A stretch of 64,000 bases of DNA from Linum tenue (GCA_946122785.1 CAMGYJ010000010.1:33893608-33957607), one strand, 5' to 3'. Counted from the stretch's first letter, positions 33,663 through 46,900 are shown. A program made the numbers and translations. The notes: a model not told the origin generated them from the sequence alone.

Positions 33663-35371
33663 TTAACCACAGGTTGCGGTGTTGGAGCGGTGCTGTGCTG
33701 CCTTCCCCCACCTCTGCAGATCAGCTGGAGGTGTTGAAGCAGGTAGTGGGTCGTCTTGCCTGGGCTGGGCAGGAGCAGCAGATGTAGTCTTGCCACTCCT
33801 GGTGGTGATGGCGTGTGCAGGCAGAGTCCCCGGTGCCCTGGTAGTGTTCTGGCGAGCTAGGCTCCCAATCTGATTCTGTAGATCTTGCAGAATGGCACCT
33901 TGGTTCCTCTGGCCTGCCTCCAGTGAGGCTATGTTCTGATCCATCCTTGTGAAGTTCGCCTGACTGGTGGTCATGAAAGCCTGCAAAATATTCTTCAGAT
34001 CAGATATCTGAGGATCTGGTGCTGCGGCTGCTGGAGGCTGAGCAAACTGGCGCTGGGGCTGCTGGAATGGCTGCCCTTGCCTAGGCTGGTAGGGCTGCTG
34101 CTGTGGTGGTGGCCCCTGCCTAGCCTGGAAGGGCTGCCTCTGCTGGAAACCACCTGCTGGTGCTGGGAAACCAGGTGGCTTGTTGGTGTTGCTGCTCCAG
34201 GCAAAGTTAGGGTGCTGGCGCCATCCCTCATTGTAGGTGTTGCTGTATGGGTCCAGGCGCCGAGCATTGGCGATGAAATCCACCTGCTCTTGGGGAGTAG
34301 AGGACTCCCTCATAGACTGACAATCTTCCACCAGGTGGTTCGGGCTCTCACACCACTGACACTGAGCGACTGGAGGCGGAGCTACACCTCGGCCCGGTAG
34401 GAGACTGTTGGGCTGCTTCAATGTCTGCACCAGCTCAGCCACCTGCTGCTCTAACCCGGATCGGGCCTCCATGGCATGCACACCCCGGTCCCGGGAGTTC
34501 CTGCCTCTGTTGTTCTGCCCCCAGGAGTGGTCTCGGGCAGCCAAGGTACTGATCATCTGGTTCAGCTCGGGTGGAGTCTTAGTAAGGATATCCCCTCCCT
34601 GGGCATAGAGACTCAATCACCCTCTGGCTGTCTGGAGTGAGGCGCTGTAGAAGTTCCCTACTGTGAAAGCATCGCTGAAGCCATGATGGGGACACTGCCA
34701 GAAGTATCCCATGTACCGCTCCCATGCATCACGAAGTGACTCATCTGGCTCTTGGCGGAAGTGAGTAATCTCCCGCCTGGATCTCCGTGGTCTTCGATGC
34801 CGGATAATACCGGTGCACGAACTTGTCAGCCAGATCGTCCCAAGAGGTGATGGACAATGGGGGCTGGGTCTCCAACCACCTCTTAGCATTCCCCGCCAGA
34901 GAATGGGGAAAGAGATGAAGCCGGATTGCGTCATCCGGGACACCATTCAGGTTGAACCCGTTCGTCAGCTGCAGAATACGGGAAAGATGCACCCCGAGCT
35001 TCCTCATCCTTCAAGCCATGGAACTGGATAGAGGATGTGATGAGTTGAATCCAGCATGGCTTGATCTCGAAGTTGTTTGCTGGAATGGGCGGATAGAGGA
35101 TGACCGGGCGGATGTCAGCAATCCGTGGAGTGTAGTAGTACTCCAAGGTGGGAGCTCCCTGGGGATTTGGGTCATTCCCCAGGACCTGGTTCTGAGGAGG
35201 CGGGTTCTGATTGCCTTCCATCTCGTACTCGTCCTCGGAGTCGCTGCTCAATTGGTCGTCTCTGCGCTCCACCGTAGCCAGTCTAGCTCGCTGTTGTCTC
35301 CGAAGTTGTTTGCAGGTGCGCTCAATCTCAGGATTCAACGGCAGTAAACCTCCCGGCTGGCTACGGGTCAT
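33663..35371 (-). pseudogene. gag, copy B (frameshifted)
   Basis: Start MTRSQPGG at 35371 as in copy A. Open to about 34931, then frameshifted around 34990, 34770 and 34600, open again from 34616 to 33663. It lacks 39 bp (13 codons) present in copy A at 2909-2947. The CCHC zinc knuckle (CQWCESPNHLVEDC) is intact. Most indels are absent from copy A and are probably base-calling errors near the contig start. Confidence 0.8.
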
Positions 35372-35495
35372 GCACTATCTGCACACAATCAAGCAATGCA
35401 AACCCGTGAAGGCACAAGTGGGAAGAACAAAAACTCAATGCAAAAAATGAAAATGCTAAAGTAACAGAAATCACTTTTCTTCAACAACCTAGCCG

Positions 35496-35513
35496 TCCCC
35501 GGCAACGGCGCCA
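35496..35513 (-). promoter_or_regulatory. Primer-binding site, tRNA-Asp type (gag-pol half, copy B)
   Basis: Identical 18-nt complement to the tRNA-Asp 3' end, adjacent to LTR A at 35520. Confidence 0.9.
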
Positions 35514-35519
35514 AAAACT

Positions 35520-37003
35520 TGACTCTCTATGACACAACTCCTAACAATGGCCAAGGGTAAACAATGAAAGGGACTGCAGTATAGTGGCTCAAGTAATAAA
35601 TATCGAATCCACGGGTCTCTAGAGTTACTATTACTCAGCTTCAGTTCATTATCTAGCAAACCAGATTAAGATGAAAGAACTAAAACTACCCTAGCAAAAT
35701 ACAGTTAAAGTTAATCTAATTACAGGTTGGGAACTCACTTAGGTATGATTCCCCCTAGCCACTAGCCAGATTAATGATTGATGATCTCTAACCTGTTTCA
35801 CTTTCATTCACAATGCGGAGAATCCTTAACTAGACCTTGAGTCTCGACTAAAGGAACAAGGCCCTCTTGAGTCAATTGCCTAGAGGGACGTATCCTTCTC
35901 TAGAACAACCGATCAAGGCGTTCTGAACTAGACTCCCTCTATCGAATGAGGTTCTCAATCGATACAAAGCAGTGAATCAACCCTCGACTAAAGCAATCGA
36001 TCCAATACTATCAATCTATGGTGCTCTATTGACCTAATCAGGTATTCGCTCTCATAGGATCAAAGCAGAATCAATAATCTCGACTAAAGCAGAATTGAAT
36101 CATGAAAACATGCATAGATTGAATATGAACTCAAGATTATCAAGTAGGAGTACTCATACAATCATCCAATCAAACAAACATGGCTAGGTTTCCTCAAACC
36201 TAAGTGAAGGGAAGTTACTCCATAGAGAAGAAAGAGACTGCAGTAAGAATCTTCAGATGATCAGTCTTCAAGTCCGGGCTTGTTCCTCGAGCTTCCAAGG
36301 CGAAGAAATCCTCCAATTCCACTCTTAGAATGCCCTCAAATCGCCCTCTCTCTCTTTGGTTCGTCCCTTGGGTGTTTGGGATCCAAAACCCAGCTCTCCC
36401 TTGCAAAAACGCACAAAACAGGCTTTTAACAGCCTGTGTCCGCGATCCCCGGTCACTATTCTGGGCCAACAAAATGCTCCGGGTCACTATTCTGGGCCAA
36501 AGGGAAAATACCCGGTCGGGTATTTTTAGTACCGGTCGGGTATTTTTGGTTCACGACCGGGGGGCCTTCTGATGCTTCCAAAAATCCCCTATCAGATGGC
36601 CAAAAATACCCGGTAGGTTATTATGGTCGGGTATTTTGCAGTTCCGGGTCCCCTATCTTTGATTCTTCGTTTCTCCCTCGTTCGGACTCCAAATCAGGTG
36701 CCGTTTGATCCCAGACGCTCGTAGTCTCGTCCTATTTCTTCTCATGACAAGATTACATGATTATATGGTCACAAACTGAGGTAGAAATCCCTTCTTCTTT
36801 AAGTCATACCCGAGTTTCTTCCCACGAGTCGCCAGTTGATCTCTGATTGACTTGAAACTTGCGCCTACGCTTCACTTTATGAGCTAGGACCTGAAATGTG
36901 ACAAAGGAACACAACCTAGCGTAAAATAGGCCAAAGAAGCAATAATGCAAGCTTAAAATATCAAGAAACAAAGGGGAAAACATGTGCAAATATCGAGTCA
37001 TCA
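35520..37003 (-). repeat. LTR A, central LTR of the composite element, copy B
   Basis: Same as 4652-6135 at offset 30868, with no difference seen by eye. It sits between primer site 35496-35513 and polypurine tract 37004-37020. Confidence 0.82.
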
Positions 37004-37020
37004 AATCCCCTCACACTTAA
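37004..37020 (-). promoter_or_regulatory. Polypurine tract next to LTR A, copy B
   Basis: Same tract as in copy A, followed on the plus strand by the same 9-bp hairpin. Confidence 0.8.
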
Positions 37021-38002
37021 CCGTTTGCTTGTCCCCAAGCAAACCTAACTCAAACCAATGCATCTCTCCAGACCTCTATAGCAACATACAACCCCGATCG
37101 TCGGTAGAGGATTTCATATATCATATAGCAGATTACGAGGTCAACTGGTCTTCTAAGACATTCCCTATCTCTCTCAATGCGAGTACTAGACTCAAGCCAG
37201 GATCATGAGAAGCAGTGGAAGTAAGACAGTCAGTTCATGGAAAAAGGGACTCATACAATTCACAACCAAAGACTCGTTGTACCGGGGTTCTCTTTCACTT
37301 CATTTCACCGTTGGAACCCCTTTTTCACTTTCATTTTATTTCTTTTTATCTTTTTTTTTCATTCACTTGGCGGGAGTTCCAACTGCAGTCTTTCGCACGG
37401 TCGACCCTTATTAGTCGAGCAAGAGCAATTTCTGTACACCTGGCGCTCGCCAAGGTACTTCTTTTAACTCCTTTTCCTCAACTTGTGTGGAGGGTCAATG
37501 AAATTAAGGGGGGTCGGAAGCTCTATCCGTGCCCTTAAAAAACACATCATCGAGAAGGCAAAACCGTTCAACGGGTGGAAGTTTTACTTGTACTAGAGAC
37601 AGCTTAGCTTCACCTTGTAGGAGTACCCCACTAAGGATCACTAAAATCTCCTCCAAAACCCGATTTCGTGCAATGAACGGTGCCGCACACGTTGGGCTTA
37701 CCCCATGCTTAAGATTTAATGATTTCGACATGGAGGACCAACTGCTTTTCATTTCTCACATGAGCACCCTGTTCGATACACGAGTCATAACACAATCCAA
37801 ACAGAGTCACCATTACCACATGAATTCAACGGTCTTAGCTCCACTAATTCACAAAATCAACTGGCATAGAAGAGAGCTAGATAGGAAAAATCTTATACTT
37901 CAACATCCTCCATAGTGCTACACTACCTCCCTAGGTTGCACATTACTATAGAGACTGTCAATTCAAAGCATACTGAGCAGGCAATTTGCAAGGAAACACG
38001 TA

Positions 38003-38050
38003 CTTGGAGCCCTCAAATTTAAAAATTTGGACAGTGGACTAGGCTCCAAG
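38003..38050 (-). ncRNA. Two-stem conserved hairpin after the 394-codon ORF, copy B
   Basis: Same sequence as 7133-7180. It is about 340 bp downstream of the 394-codon ORF on the minus strand. Confidence 0.7.
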
Positions 38051-38387
38051 CACACAAACAACCAAACATTCACACGCATACATAATCGAACATCCCCCAC
38101 ACTTAAGCACGACATTGTCCTCAATGGAGGAAAGATTAGGAGGGTAGAACGAAGTTACCAGATCAAGGGTGAATGACGGTAGACGAGGCCGGCGGTGCAT
38201 TCCAGGTAGAGAGAGTAGTCGAAACACAAACACTACACAAAATCTCACAAAGGTTGAGTTATTGACTCTAAAATCAAAGAACAAAACTGACTCAACCGAA
38301 GAGAAATAGGGAAAAAAAATGCAAACCGACTGGTTGGGTTGCCTCCCAACAAGCGCTTCTTTCACGTCGTGAGCCGGACGATGGCTC

Positions 38388-39572
38388 CTAAGTTTCGGTC
38401 CACCCCAAAACCTCCTTGAAGTTGAGGTTCTCGTCGATGAGGTATAGTCTCAAGTCACGAGCATGTGGTGTGGCAGGTGATGAAGGCTCATACACTTGAT
38501 GCAGATGAAGTCTCCACCCTCGAGACCTCTTCTTTTCTTCTCTCGTCTCATTGCCCCAAACTAGATATGACAGAATCGATTGGCCACCATCGCGTCCACC
38601 AAGAGGGACCGATGTTGATGTGGCCTTGGTCTGGCAAAGAGACACTGCAAATGGGTCCTTGCTAAGCAATTCCTCGAAGTTTGGTGGAGATATCACATGT
38701 AACTCATGGCCGGTGCATGCCTCTTCCACCTCAACTTCGTCCTCGGCCTGGACGCCAATTGCTTCTTCAACCTCCCTTCCTTCTTCATGTGGCATCACCC
38801 CTGGGAAATGATCAAGAACTCCTTCCGCTTCACTTTTGTCATCCTCCACAACTTCTTTCTGCACCCTTTCTCTCTCTTCTTCTTCTAGCACGGATTGGAG
38901 AGCAAGTTGCCAAGCAATTTCTTTCATGAGATCTTCTTGCATCTCCTCACTCATGCCCGCCTCTTCAATGCTCGGTGTGGGATGTGGGAAGGGGTGGTCG
39001 GCTACGACAGGACATTCATGATCATGATCATCACGGTTCGTGACAACTTCTGTGTGCTCCACAATGTCCTTGTAGCCTTCTTCTTCCTCGTCCTCTTCTA
39101 GTATGGTAGCAGAAGGGTGATCTGGAGCAGGTTGTGCACAAGCTCGCTCAAGATCATCGACGCTCTTCTTAAGGCTCGGGAGGATCTCCTCTGTTTCACG
39201 ATAAGCCTGGGTACAAAGATCCATCCTGACACATGATCTCTCACTGTCTCGAGCAAACTGCTCCATGAGAAGCCTCAATTCATAGTTTGGATCTGGCTGT
39301 GGAGTGTAGCATGGCTCTGCAGAATGGCCCGTGAAGGCCGCCATGGGTAACTCCAGCTCCGATGGCCCTTCTGGTTGTGGGAGAAAGTCTTCTTGGTAAT
39401 GAGGTTGTTCTTGATATGCCCAGGGGTCTGGTTGTTCTCCGTAGTAAGGGGGTTGGTACTGGAACCCGAATCCATAGTCTTCTCCTCCTTGATTGCTCCA
39501 GGGGGTCTCGGGGTAATACCACTCGGATGGTGGTCGATACCCCCAATGGTTGGAGAAGCCATGAGGATCCAT
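38388..39572 (-). CDS. 394-codon element-encoded protein of unknown function, copy B
   Basis: Same intact frame as 7519-8703; one visible nucleotide difference (38615 region, GTT for GTC) is outside any recognised motif. Function not recognised. Confidence 0.7.
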   Translation of the reverse strand: MDPHGFSNHWGYRPPSEWYYPETPWSNQGGEDYGFGFQYQPPYYGEQPDPWAYQEQPHYQEDFLPQPEGPSELELPMAAFTGHSAEPCYTPQPDPNYELRLLMEQFARDSERSCVRMDLCTQAYRETEEILPSLKKSVDDLERACAQPAPDHPSATILEEDEEEEGYKDIVEHTEVVTNRDDHDHECPVVADHPFPHPTPSIEEAGMSEEMQEDLMKEIAWQLALQSVLEEEERERVQKEVVEDDKSEAEGVLDHFPGVMPHEEGREVEEAIGVQAEDEVEVEEACTGHELHVISPPNFEELLSKDPFAVSLCQTKATSTSVPLGGRDGGQSILSYLVWGNETREEKKRSRGWRLHLHQVYEPSSPATPHARDLRLYLIDENLNFKEVLGWTET

Positions 39573-39683
39573 GATTCAGATCTGCACCAACAAAAATGAA
39601 AACACCCAAGTGAAAAGCAAGGGTGGAAAAGAAAAGAAAAACGCTAAAATAACAACTTCTGCCTTTCCTAATAATCTAGAAAG

Positions 39684-39701
39684 TCCCCGGCAACGGCGCC
39701 A
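39684..39701 (-). promoter_or_regulatory. Primer-binding site, tRNA-Asp type (394-codon half), copy B
   Basis: Same site as 8816-8833 at offset 30868. Confidence 0.9.
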
Positions 39702-39707
39702 AAAACT

Positions 39708-41067
39708 TGACTCACTCCTACTGTCACTCTAGAAAATGGCCAAGTGCAACCACTTCCTAAAGCGTAGTATAGCGGGTTTGGGTTTTAATGTCAACCCGGG
39801 TCCTAGATGTGATGACTACTCAGTGAATTCGTATTATCTAGCAATGAAACTTTAGTGAAGATCTAAACTAACAAGCAAACAAAGCAACTAAACGGTTGTT
39901 TTCAGGTTAAGAGAGGTCACCCGGATATGGTTCCCCCTAGTCTGCAGTTAAGCCGGATTGTAATTACCAAGTTCAACTTCTATGATAGTTATACTGCGGA
40001 AGGTTCTCAAACAGTCTGAAGTCTCGACTAAAGGTCTTCAGACCCTCTCAATCTGAGTCTCTAGCGGGCGACTAACCTCCACCGGAGTAAACAGATTGAG
40101 GCCCTAAGAACAAAACCTCCACTACCGGAGTAAAACCGGTACAGAATAGTGAGTTGGTTCCTCGACTAAAGTCACCAACTCCCTACCTTCAATCAAGGAT
40201 GCTCTATCAACCTAGTCAGATATTCTCATTCTAGGTTAAAGCAGAAACAACAGGAATTTGATCAGGATTCAAGTCATTCAATCATTCAAACCTCAATCGA
40301 ATATAATCAATTCATAGAAATAGTACTTGGGTTCATACAATCAATCTCAACATACAGAACTAGGGTTTCCCACACCCAGATGAATGGGAGAACTACTCCA
40401 TGGAGAAAGAAGCAAAAGCAGAATCAGACGCGGAAATCATACTGTGAAGATGGATTTCTGTTCCTGGACGTTGAATCGGCACTTCTCCAAGCTCAAACCA
40501 AGATCCAATGGTGTTGAAGATCGATCTAGGGCGCTTGGAGACTCTTGTTCGTCGCTTTCTCTCTCTAGGAATCGCTCTGTCTCTCTAAAACTCCAAACCC
40601 CCTCTCAATTTGGCTGAAATCTGCCTAAAAGGCATCATTGGCCAAAGCACGGTCGAGGGCACGGCCGTGCTTTGCCTCAGCCCGCCCGTGTTTTGAATCT
40701 GGCTTAAAAGCACGGCCATGGGCATCATGAAAGCACGGGCGTGTTCAGTGCAAAACACGGCCGTGTTCTTCCTCAAGCCTGCCCGTGTTTTTTAGGTGGT
40801 TCAAGCCACCCTTGGGAAGTCTCGGCCATAAAAGCACGGTCAGGAACACGGCCGTGTTCTGAGGGCCTCCTGCCCGTGTTTTGGCCCTGGCTGGTCCAAA
40901 CGACTTCCAAACGATCCGAAACTCGTGCTTGGCCTTCCCTTTGACGCCTGGGACCTGAAATAGGACAAAGTAGCACAACCCGGCGTAAAATAGGCCAAAA
41001 CACACAACCATGCTCCGCAAATGGATAAGAAATAGGGGTATAAAATCATGCAATTACATCGTTATCA
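39708..41067 (-). repeat. LTR B, 5' LTR of composite element, copy B
   Basis: Same as 8840-10199; the partner 3' LTR is 25262-26602. Confidence 0.9.
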
Positions 41068-41072
41068 ACCAC
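41068..41072. repeat. Target-site duplication ACCAC, right of composite element
   Basis: Follows the terminal CA of LTR B in copy B; the same ACCAC is at 10200-10204 in copy A. Confidence 0.85.
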
Positions 41073-43985
41073 CATGATAACAAGACTTCAACATCCATGC
41101 TTGCACCACACAAGTGTCTTCAACATTCATTATTTGGATTACCAATGTGAAGTCGAAGCTTGTATCATACCAAGATCTCCTTATCCATCCTTTCGAGGTC
41201 AAACAAGGATCTCGACAAGTGAGAAGATTTCCATAATCGAATTTCCACTCAAATGTTCTCAGTTACTGACTACTCAACCCCACCTCTCTGAATCAAGTTT
41301 CAAGAAAAGGGGACAACCTGAGCCAAACATATATCAACATTTTCAAAGAAAACGAGACATCCTCAACAAGGATCTCCTCTATTCATCAACCAGACTCATA
41401 CTTTGGGGGCAAGCTAGAATCCCTAAATGATAGACTTTACACGACTAAGGACGAGAGTCTCATTTATCAAGCATTCGTGTGGGGAAATTCAGATCCCCAA
41501 AATACAAGGACTTTCACAATTGGATTCATATCAGTCAATAACCTCTCTTCAGGAAAGTTCGAAAAACTTTAATTCTGGGGGCATAGAAGATCACGCAAAC
41601 TCTAACCGATCAACCTATACCTTGTACACATTTCCCCCATCAACATGGTGACGAGAATCTTGATAGCAGCTGAAGTATCGTATACTCAAAGCACCCATAG
41701 GATTGAGTGAGAGTGATTTGAAAGTGAGAATGAGAGTGAGAGCTTATGAATATTCTCATGGCTTGACTTAAAAGAAAGAATTTTTAAACAAGGTGACAAT
41801 AACCACACAAGAAATCATTTTTCTCATATTGCACACAATTCCCCCAACAAGGCTTTGATTTCAAAAGTCAAGTTCCCATTATATCCTCTTAAATGATCTT
41901 TTTTCAAACATTGTTTGCATTCATCTTAAGTCAAGATTGGTAAAATTCACACTTTGTTCCGAAGAATGGAAGGAGAATAACACATTCTCGGGGGCAAGTT
42001 AGTGCCACTCGGAAAGAAAGAAGAAAGTGGTTCTCCAAACCCACCAAATCATGAGTAAATGGGAAATCTCATAGATCTTGAATCATTTTTGTTCAAGATA
42101 CCCTACCAATCAATCAAACTATCCGTCAACAAAGTATTTTTGTACCTCGTACCTCCCGATGAGGTCAATCAAGCATGTCTAGAAAACCAACATCAGCAAG
42201 ACAATACCCAGAGATAACAAATTTCTCTTATCCAAGCACGACATGCTCACATAGCAAGAAGATCAAGCAAACTAAATGATCACATTATCCTGTGACCAGC
42301 ATGCTACAAAATCCTCCCATAGAAACAACCTACCAGGCACATCCCATGAAAAGATCATATGGCTAATACATCAGCCACCCAAGAATCAATGTCCAAGGTG
42401 GAGAAAACAGAAGACCAACCTTCCATCAATCCCCATAAGCGACATACCTTGTGCTCACTGAGTATATAAAAGAGGATAAACTAGATGGCAAGCCTAGTAC
42501 CTTGAGATAGTGACACACACCAACGAAATAAAGTACCCATGTCGGCAGTATGCTACCCCATCGCGAGCACAACCAAGGATCAATTTTACTAAAAGGGAAT
42601 GGCATATTTTCCTTGTGGATGATCGATTTAAGAGAATCCATGAAAAAAAAACATCAAGACCATGATGAGGGATTATACTCTTTCTTTTGCATACCATCGA
42701 GACATCATCCTATAACCCATCATACAACCTTTTTCGAAAGCACTTCACACGCATCGAATGGCATCATTCTCGATGCACTTCAAACTAATCATATGGCATC
42801 ATCTATAAAAAATTCATAGCCAAATTAAATATCATTCATTCTCAAAATTCATTTAAAGTAGATGTACCCTTCCAACATATCTCATCACAATATTGCATCA
42901 TATCATATCAGAAAATACCTTGCATTTGCACATATGGGGAAGTCAAAATTCAAATCTTTACCAATATCAAGTTTGTCACATGCCTTAGATCTACCTAAGA
43001 CCACCAATTGCTTGTTTCAACCACTAATGTCAATCACAAAAAATCTATACCACTCGTGATCAAGTTAAACTTTCACATATCCTCGTGAATTTTACCGCCA
43101 TGATACACGTGATCAAACAGGCTATACCGCCACGAATAAAAATCCAAAATCAGGCTCTATCACCACAAAATCTCAAATCTAGCTATATCGCCACGGAACA
43201 AGATAACCTCAAACCAGGCTATACCGCTACGGGAACAAGATAAAAATAGTAAAGGCTATACCGCCATGCAGAACCCAAAGCAGGCTATACCGCCATACAA
43301 AAAATAACGCAGGCTATACCGCCAAACAAAAATCAAAGTAGGCTATACCGCCATACAAAAAGAATCTAAATCAGGCTATACCGCTACCGGATCATTATAA
43401 AACAAAACCAGGCTATATCGCCACAAGACTAAAAACAAGTCAAGCTATACCGCCATTGGACCAAAAACCCAAATCAGGTTATACTGCCATGAAAAACACT
43501 CCTAAAACGGGCTATACCGCCATGAAACCAGAAAACTCTAGTAAGGCTATACCGCCACGATACCTAAATACCAACTCAGCCCCTACCGCCAAAATACCAA
43601 ATACCAACTCAGGCCCTACCACCAAGATACCTAAATACCAATTCAGGCCTTACCACCAAAATTCTTAATTACTAACTCAGGCCCTACGTCCAAATAACCT
43701 AAATACACTAATGCAGGGGCTATCGTCAAGACACCTAAAAACACTAACGCAGGCGCTACCACCAAAAACCCAAAAGAACTAACACAGGCCATACCGCCAT
43801 GAAAAATAAAATAAACAAGTCATACAACCACATAAATTTACCTTACCTCACCTTAACTTACCAAAAGAGAGTGGGCTAGCGCCCCAACCTTGCAAATTAT
43901 ATCGATAATTAACCGGCCAAAAATAGTGTGTTATGATAAATTTGTATACCTCTCAAATACCAAGAGATATACAAAGGGGGGCAAC
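41073..43985 (+). mobile_element. 3' internal part of a Tat-like LTR element, copy B
   Basis: Same as 10205-13117 at offset 30868. Confidence 0.6.
43093..43803 (+). repeat. Degenerate ~33-bp tandem repeat, copy B
   Basis: Same array as 12225-12935. Confidence 0.85.
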
Positions 43986-46900
43986 TGTAGACACCAATTT
44001 TTGTCCGGGTCAAAAAATATTTAACTAAATTTTTGTTAAAATTTACAATAGCAAATCTTAAATGAACTCCTAGATAAAACATATTTATTGTGATTGTGAT
44101 TGGTTATATTTGTCTCAACTCAATGGAGATTAAGCAATAGCAAGTCTCGATCGCTACAATTTGATAGGGAGAGTCGACTTGTTTCAACTCAATTGAGTTG
44201 ACTTGTTTTGTTTTGATTATACGAATTAACCATTCACTCAATTTATTCATTGCGTGAATTGACTAGTTGAATTGGACTTTGCGAGATTTGGGCTTTGGGA
44301 TTTTGGTGTAAAAGAAATCAATAACAGACCTTTTTTATTAACAATTACATTATGATTACCAATTAATGATAATAATTACATTACGATTAGAAATACAAAC
44401 TAAAAATTACAAGTACAAGTACAATTACTAAATAAATGTTATATCACAACTAATTAAAATAGTTCTTACAATCAATAATAAGCTAAAGAGCTCAAGTCAA
44501 AGCCCAAGTCCAAAGTCAACTAAAGTCAAAGGTCAACTTGGTCAAGTCAGTCAACATGAGTCAAAACCAGTCAACCCGGTCAGCTCTGACACAACCAGAC
44601 CGGTTCAACCCCCAAAAGAAAAAAACACAAATACACTGTTGAAATACTTGCTGTCCAAGCAGCAATTCGCTATAAAAAGAGCCTTTTGGTTCTTACCTAA
44701 GAGAGGAGACTGCTTCCTTTCCCTTTTGGCCAGGGACTTCTTTCCTGCCTTCTCCTCCTGGACGGCTTCTCTTCTTCTCTTCCAAACTTCTTGCCAAAAA
44801 CTATTTTTTTCTTCTTCATCCTTTTTCTTCTTACACAAACAACACTTCTTCTTCTCTTCTCTGTTGGTTCTTCCTCTTTCAGCCCTTCCTACAAACATAG
44901 ACAAACAACACTTCTTCTTCTTGTTCTTCTCTTCGTCTACCTAAACACAACAACACAAGCTCTGAAAAAAATCTCCTTACTTTGCTCTTCTTCCTCTTAG
45001 ATACACCAACATAACATAGAAAAAGAACAAACACAAACAACAAAAAGAAAACTGCAAACGGAAAGTCTAGCAGGCCAAAAGGGAAAGGAAAGCAACAGAA
45101 CAGCCCCTTCATCGGACATCAAGTAAAAAAGGTGGGTACATCTACTTCTTCCACCGTCATCTCACAACCATTCATACACCCAAGGAAACCTTTTTAAGCA
45201 AAAATTGATCCTTTCCAAGCAACTTCAAGCTGACTGATTTGCGTTTAAAAGAGGAATTCAAACCAATACTCCAAGCAAATCATAAGATGGTGATAATAAC
45301 CTCAATCAATGAAAAGATAAATCTATGATTAATTTCATCACTTATTTATGATTTGTCATGTTTAGTATATTGTGATGAAAAAAAATTCAGATTTACTTTC
45401 CTTTCTAGCTTTGATTGTTTAAGTTTGTTTAGCATTTTTCATCTCTAGTTACATTAAACTAACATCCAAAACATGGTAAGTAAAAAAACTAACATACACG
45501 ACCCATTTAAGACTCGAAATACTTGAAGGACTTCCCCTCTAACCTAAACCCCCTACCCTTTCTGAAACCGAAACCATCCATAGAACTCAAAATTACAAGT
45601 CACAGTCAAACGCCCAAATTTTTAGGCTCAACCCCAGGAAAGGATTTACAGCATTCAAATCCACCAACCAAATCCTAAACCAAACAAATCTACCTGTTGT
45701 TTCCATCCTCCTTCGCCGTCGGTACAGTTCAGAGTCGCCGGCGGCCTCCATTTTCCCCTTTCTTCGTCCCAAAACCAGCAAAAACGAAAACAATAAAACT
45801 AATCAAAACCCAGACAACATCGAAAATCCAGAATCAAAGTCGAAACTAAATTTAACTCACTCCCCGGCGTGTCAAACGTCGGCGGTGTCATCGGGGTTCG
45901 CCGACGATGACTCTTCTTCTCCCTCAGCTTTTCTTCCCGATACCACTACCGCCGAGCTCATCGCCGTCGAGATCTTTTTCTTCTTTCCCCTTGATCGAAC
46001 CCAAAATAGAAACCCACAAAAAAACCCAGAAATCAGAAGAGAAACATGCATCAGACACTCGCTCAAAGTCGAAATCCAACCAAAATCGAGGAAAATCCTA
46101 AGAAAATCGACATGCAAGGCAAGAAATTTTACCTGAAATTCAATCGCCATCGTCGTCAATGATGGCCAGCGGGGATTGTGTCGGTCTTCGCCGTTCCGTC
46201 GCCATCTCTCTTTCTTTCCTTTACCTCTCGTCATTTCCCGAATACTAAAGAGATGAGTAGAGAAAGTTTGAATGATAGAAGAATCGAGAAAGTTAGAAAA
46301 ATTGAAAGGAGAGGATGGCGGATCGACGAAAACCAGAAGGGATTTTGATTTAGTGTCCGGTTCTCTCCTAGGGTTTCTTTTTTCCGTTTTTTAGAGGAAA
46401 AGAAAAAAGAGGACGATAGAGAGAGCCGAATCGAACCAGTTTATATCTGGTCAGCGAAAACCAAGTCTACCCACCTAACCAATCGGACTGCAACTTATTT
46501 CTCGTTGTCTAAGTTCTTTCGTTTTCAATTTAGTATAAAATTAAAATACGATTCCCCCTAAATAAGTTTAATACGCAAAAATCCATATTGACTAATCGTG
46601 GTAAGATCTTTTTTACCAAGATAAGATTATCCCTAAATATTTCAAAATACTAACAATATTGATTAATATCCTCGTTTGGGCTTCTATTGTTCATACATGT
46701 ATCTACTTACCAAGTAAATTTCCTTAATATGAAATCATGGTCGATAGACCGTGATGGTCATTCTCGATGAAATTCTTACAAAGATAACCTATCATTCAAT
46801 CACTATAAATCATAAATACACTTCCTAACAACTCAATTTATCATCTAAACCACGATCAATATAACGTGTTGAGATCATTTCATAAAATCTCTCAAAATGT

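Larger units (their letters stand above)
25262..41067 (-). mobile_element. Composite Athila-like LTR retrotransposon (complete insertion)
   Basis: Both ends are type-B LTRs (25262-26602 and 39708-41067) flanked by the same 5-bp ACCAC, so the 15.8 kb inserted as one unit. Read on the minus strand it holds LTR B, tRNA-Asp primer site, a 394-codon ORF, polypurine tract, a complete but different LTR A, a second tRNA-Asp primer site, gag, pol, an ORF1/env-like ORF, a polypurine tract and LTR B. Athila-type gag, protease and integrase motifs and the tRNA-Asp primer site place it in the Athila part of Ty3/gypsy. The two halves have separate primer and polypurine sites, so it is a fusion of two elements, not a simple nest. 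The RT core is missing. Confidence 0.85.
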
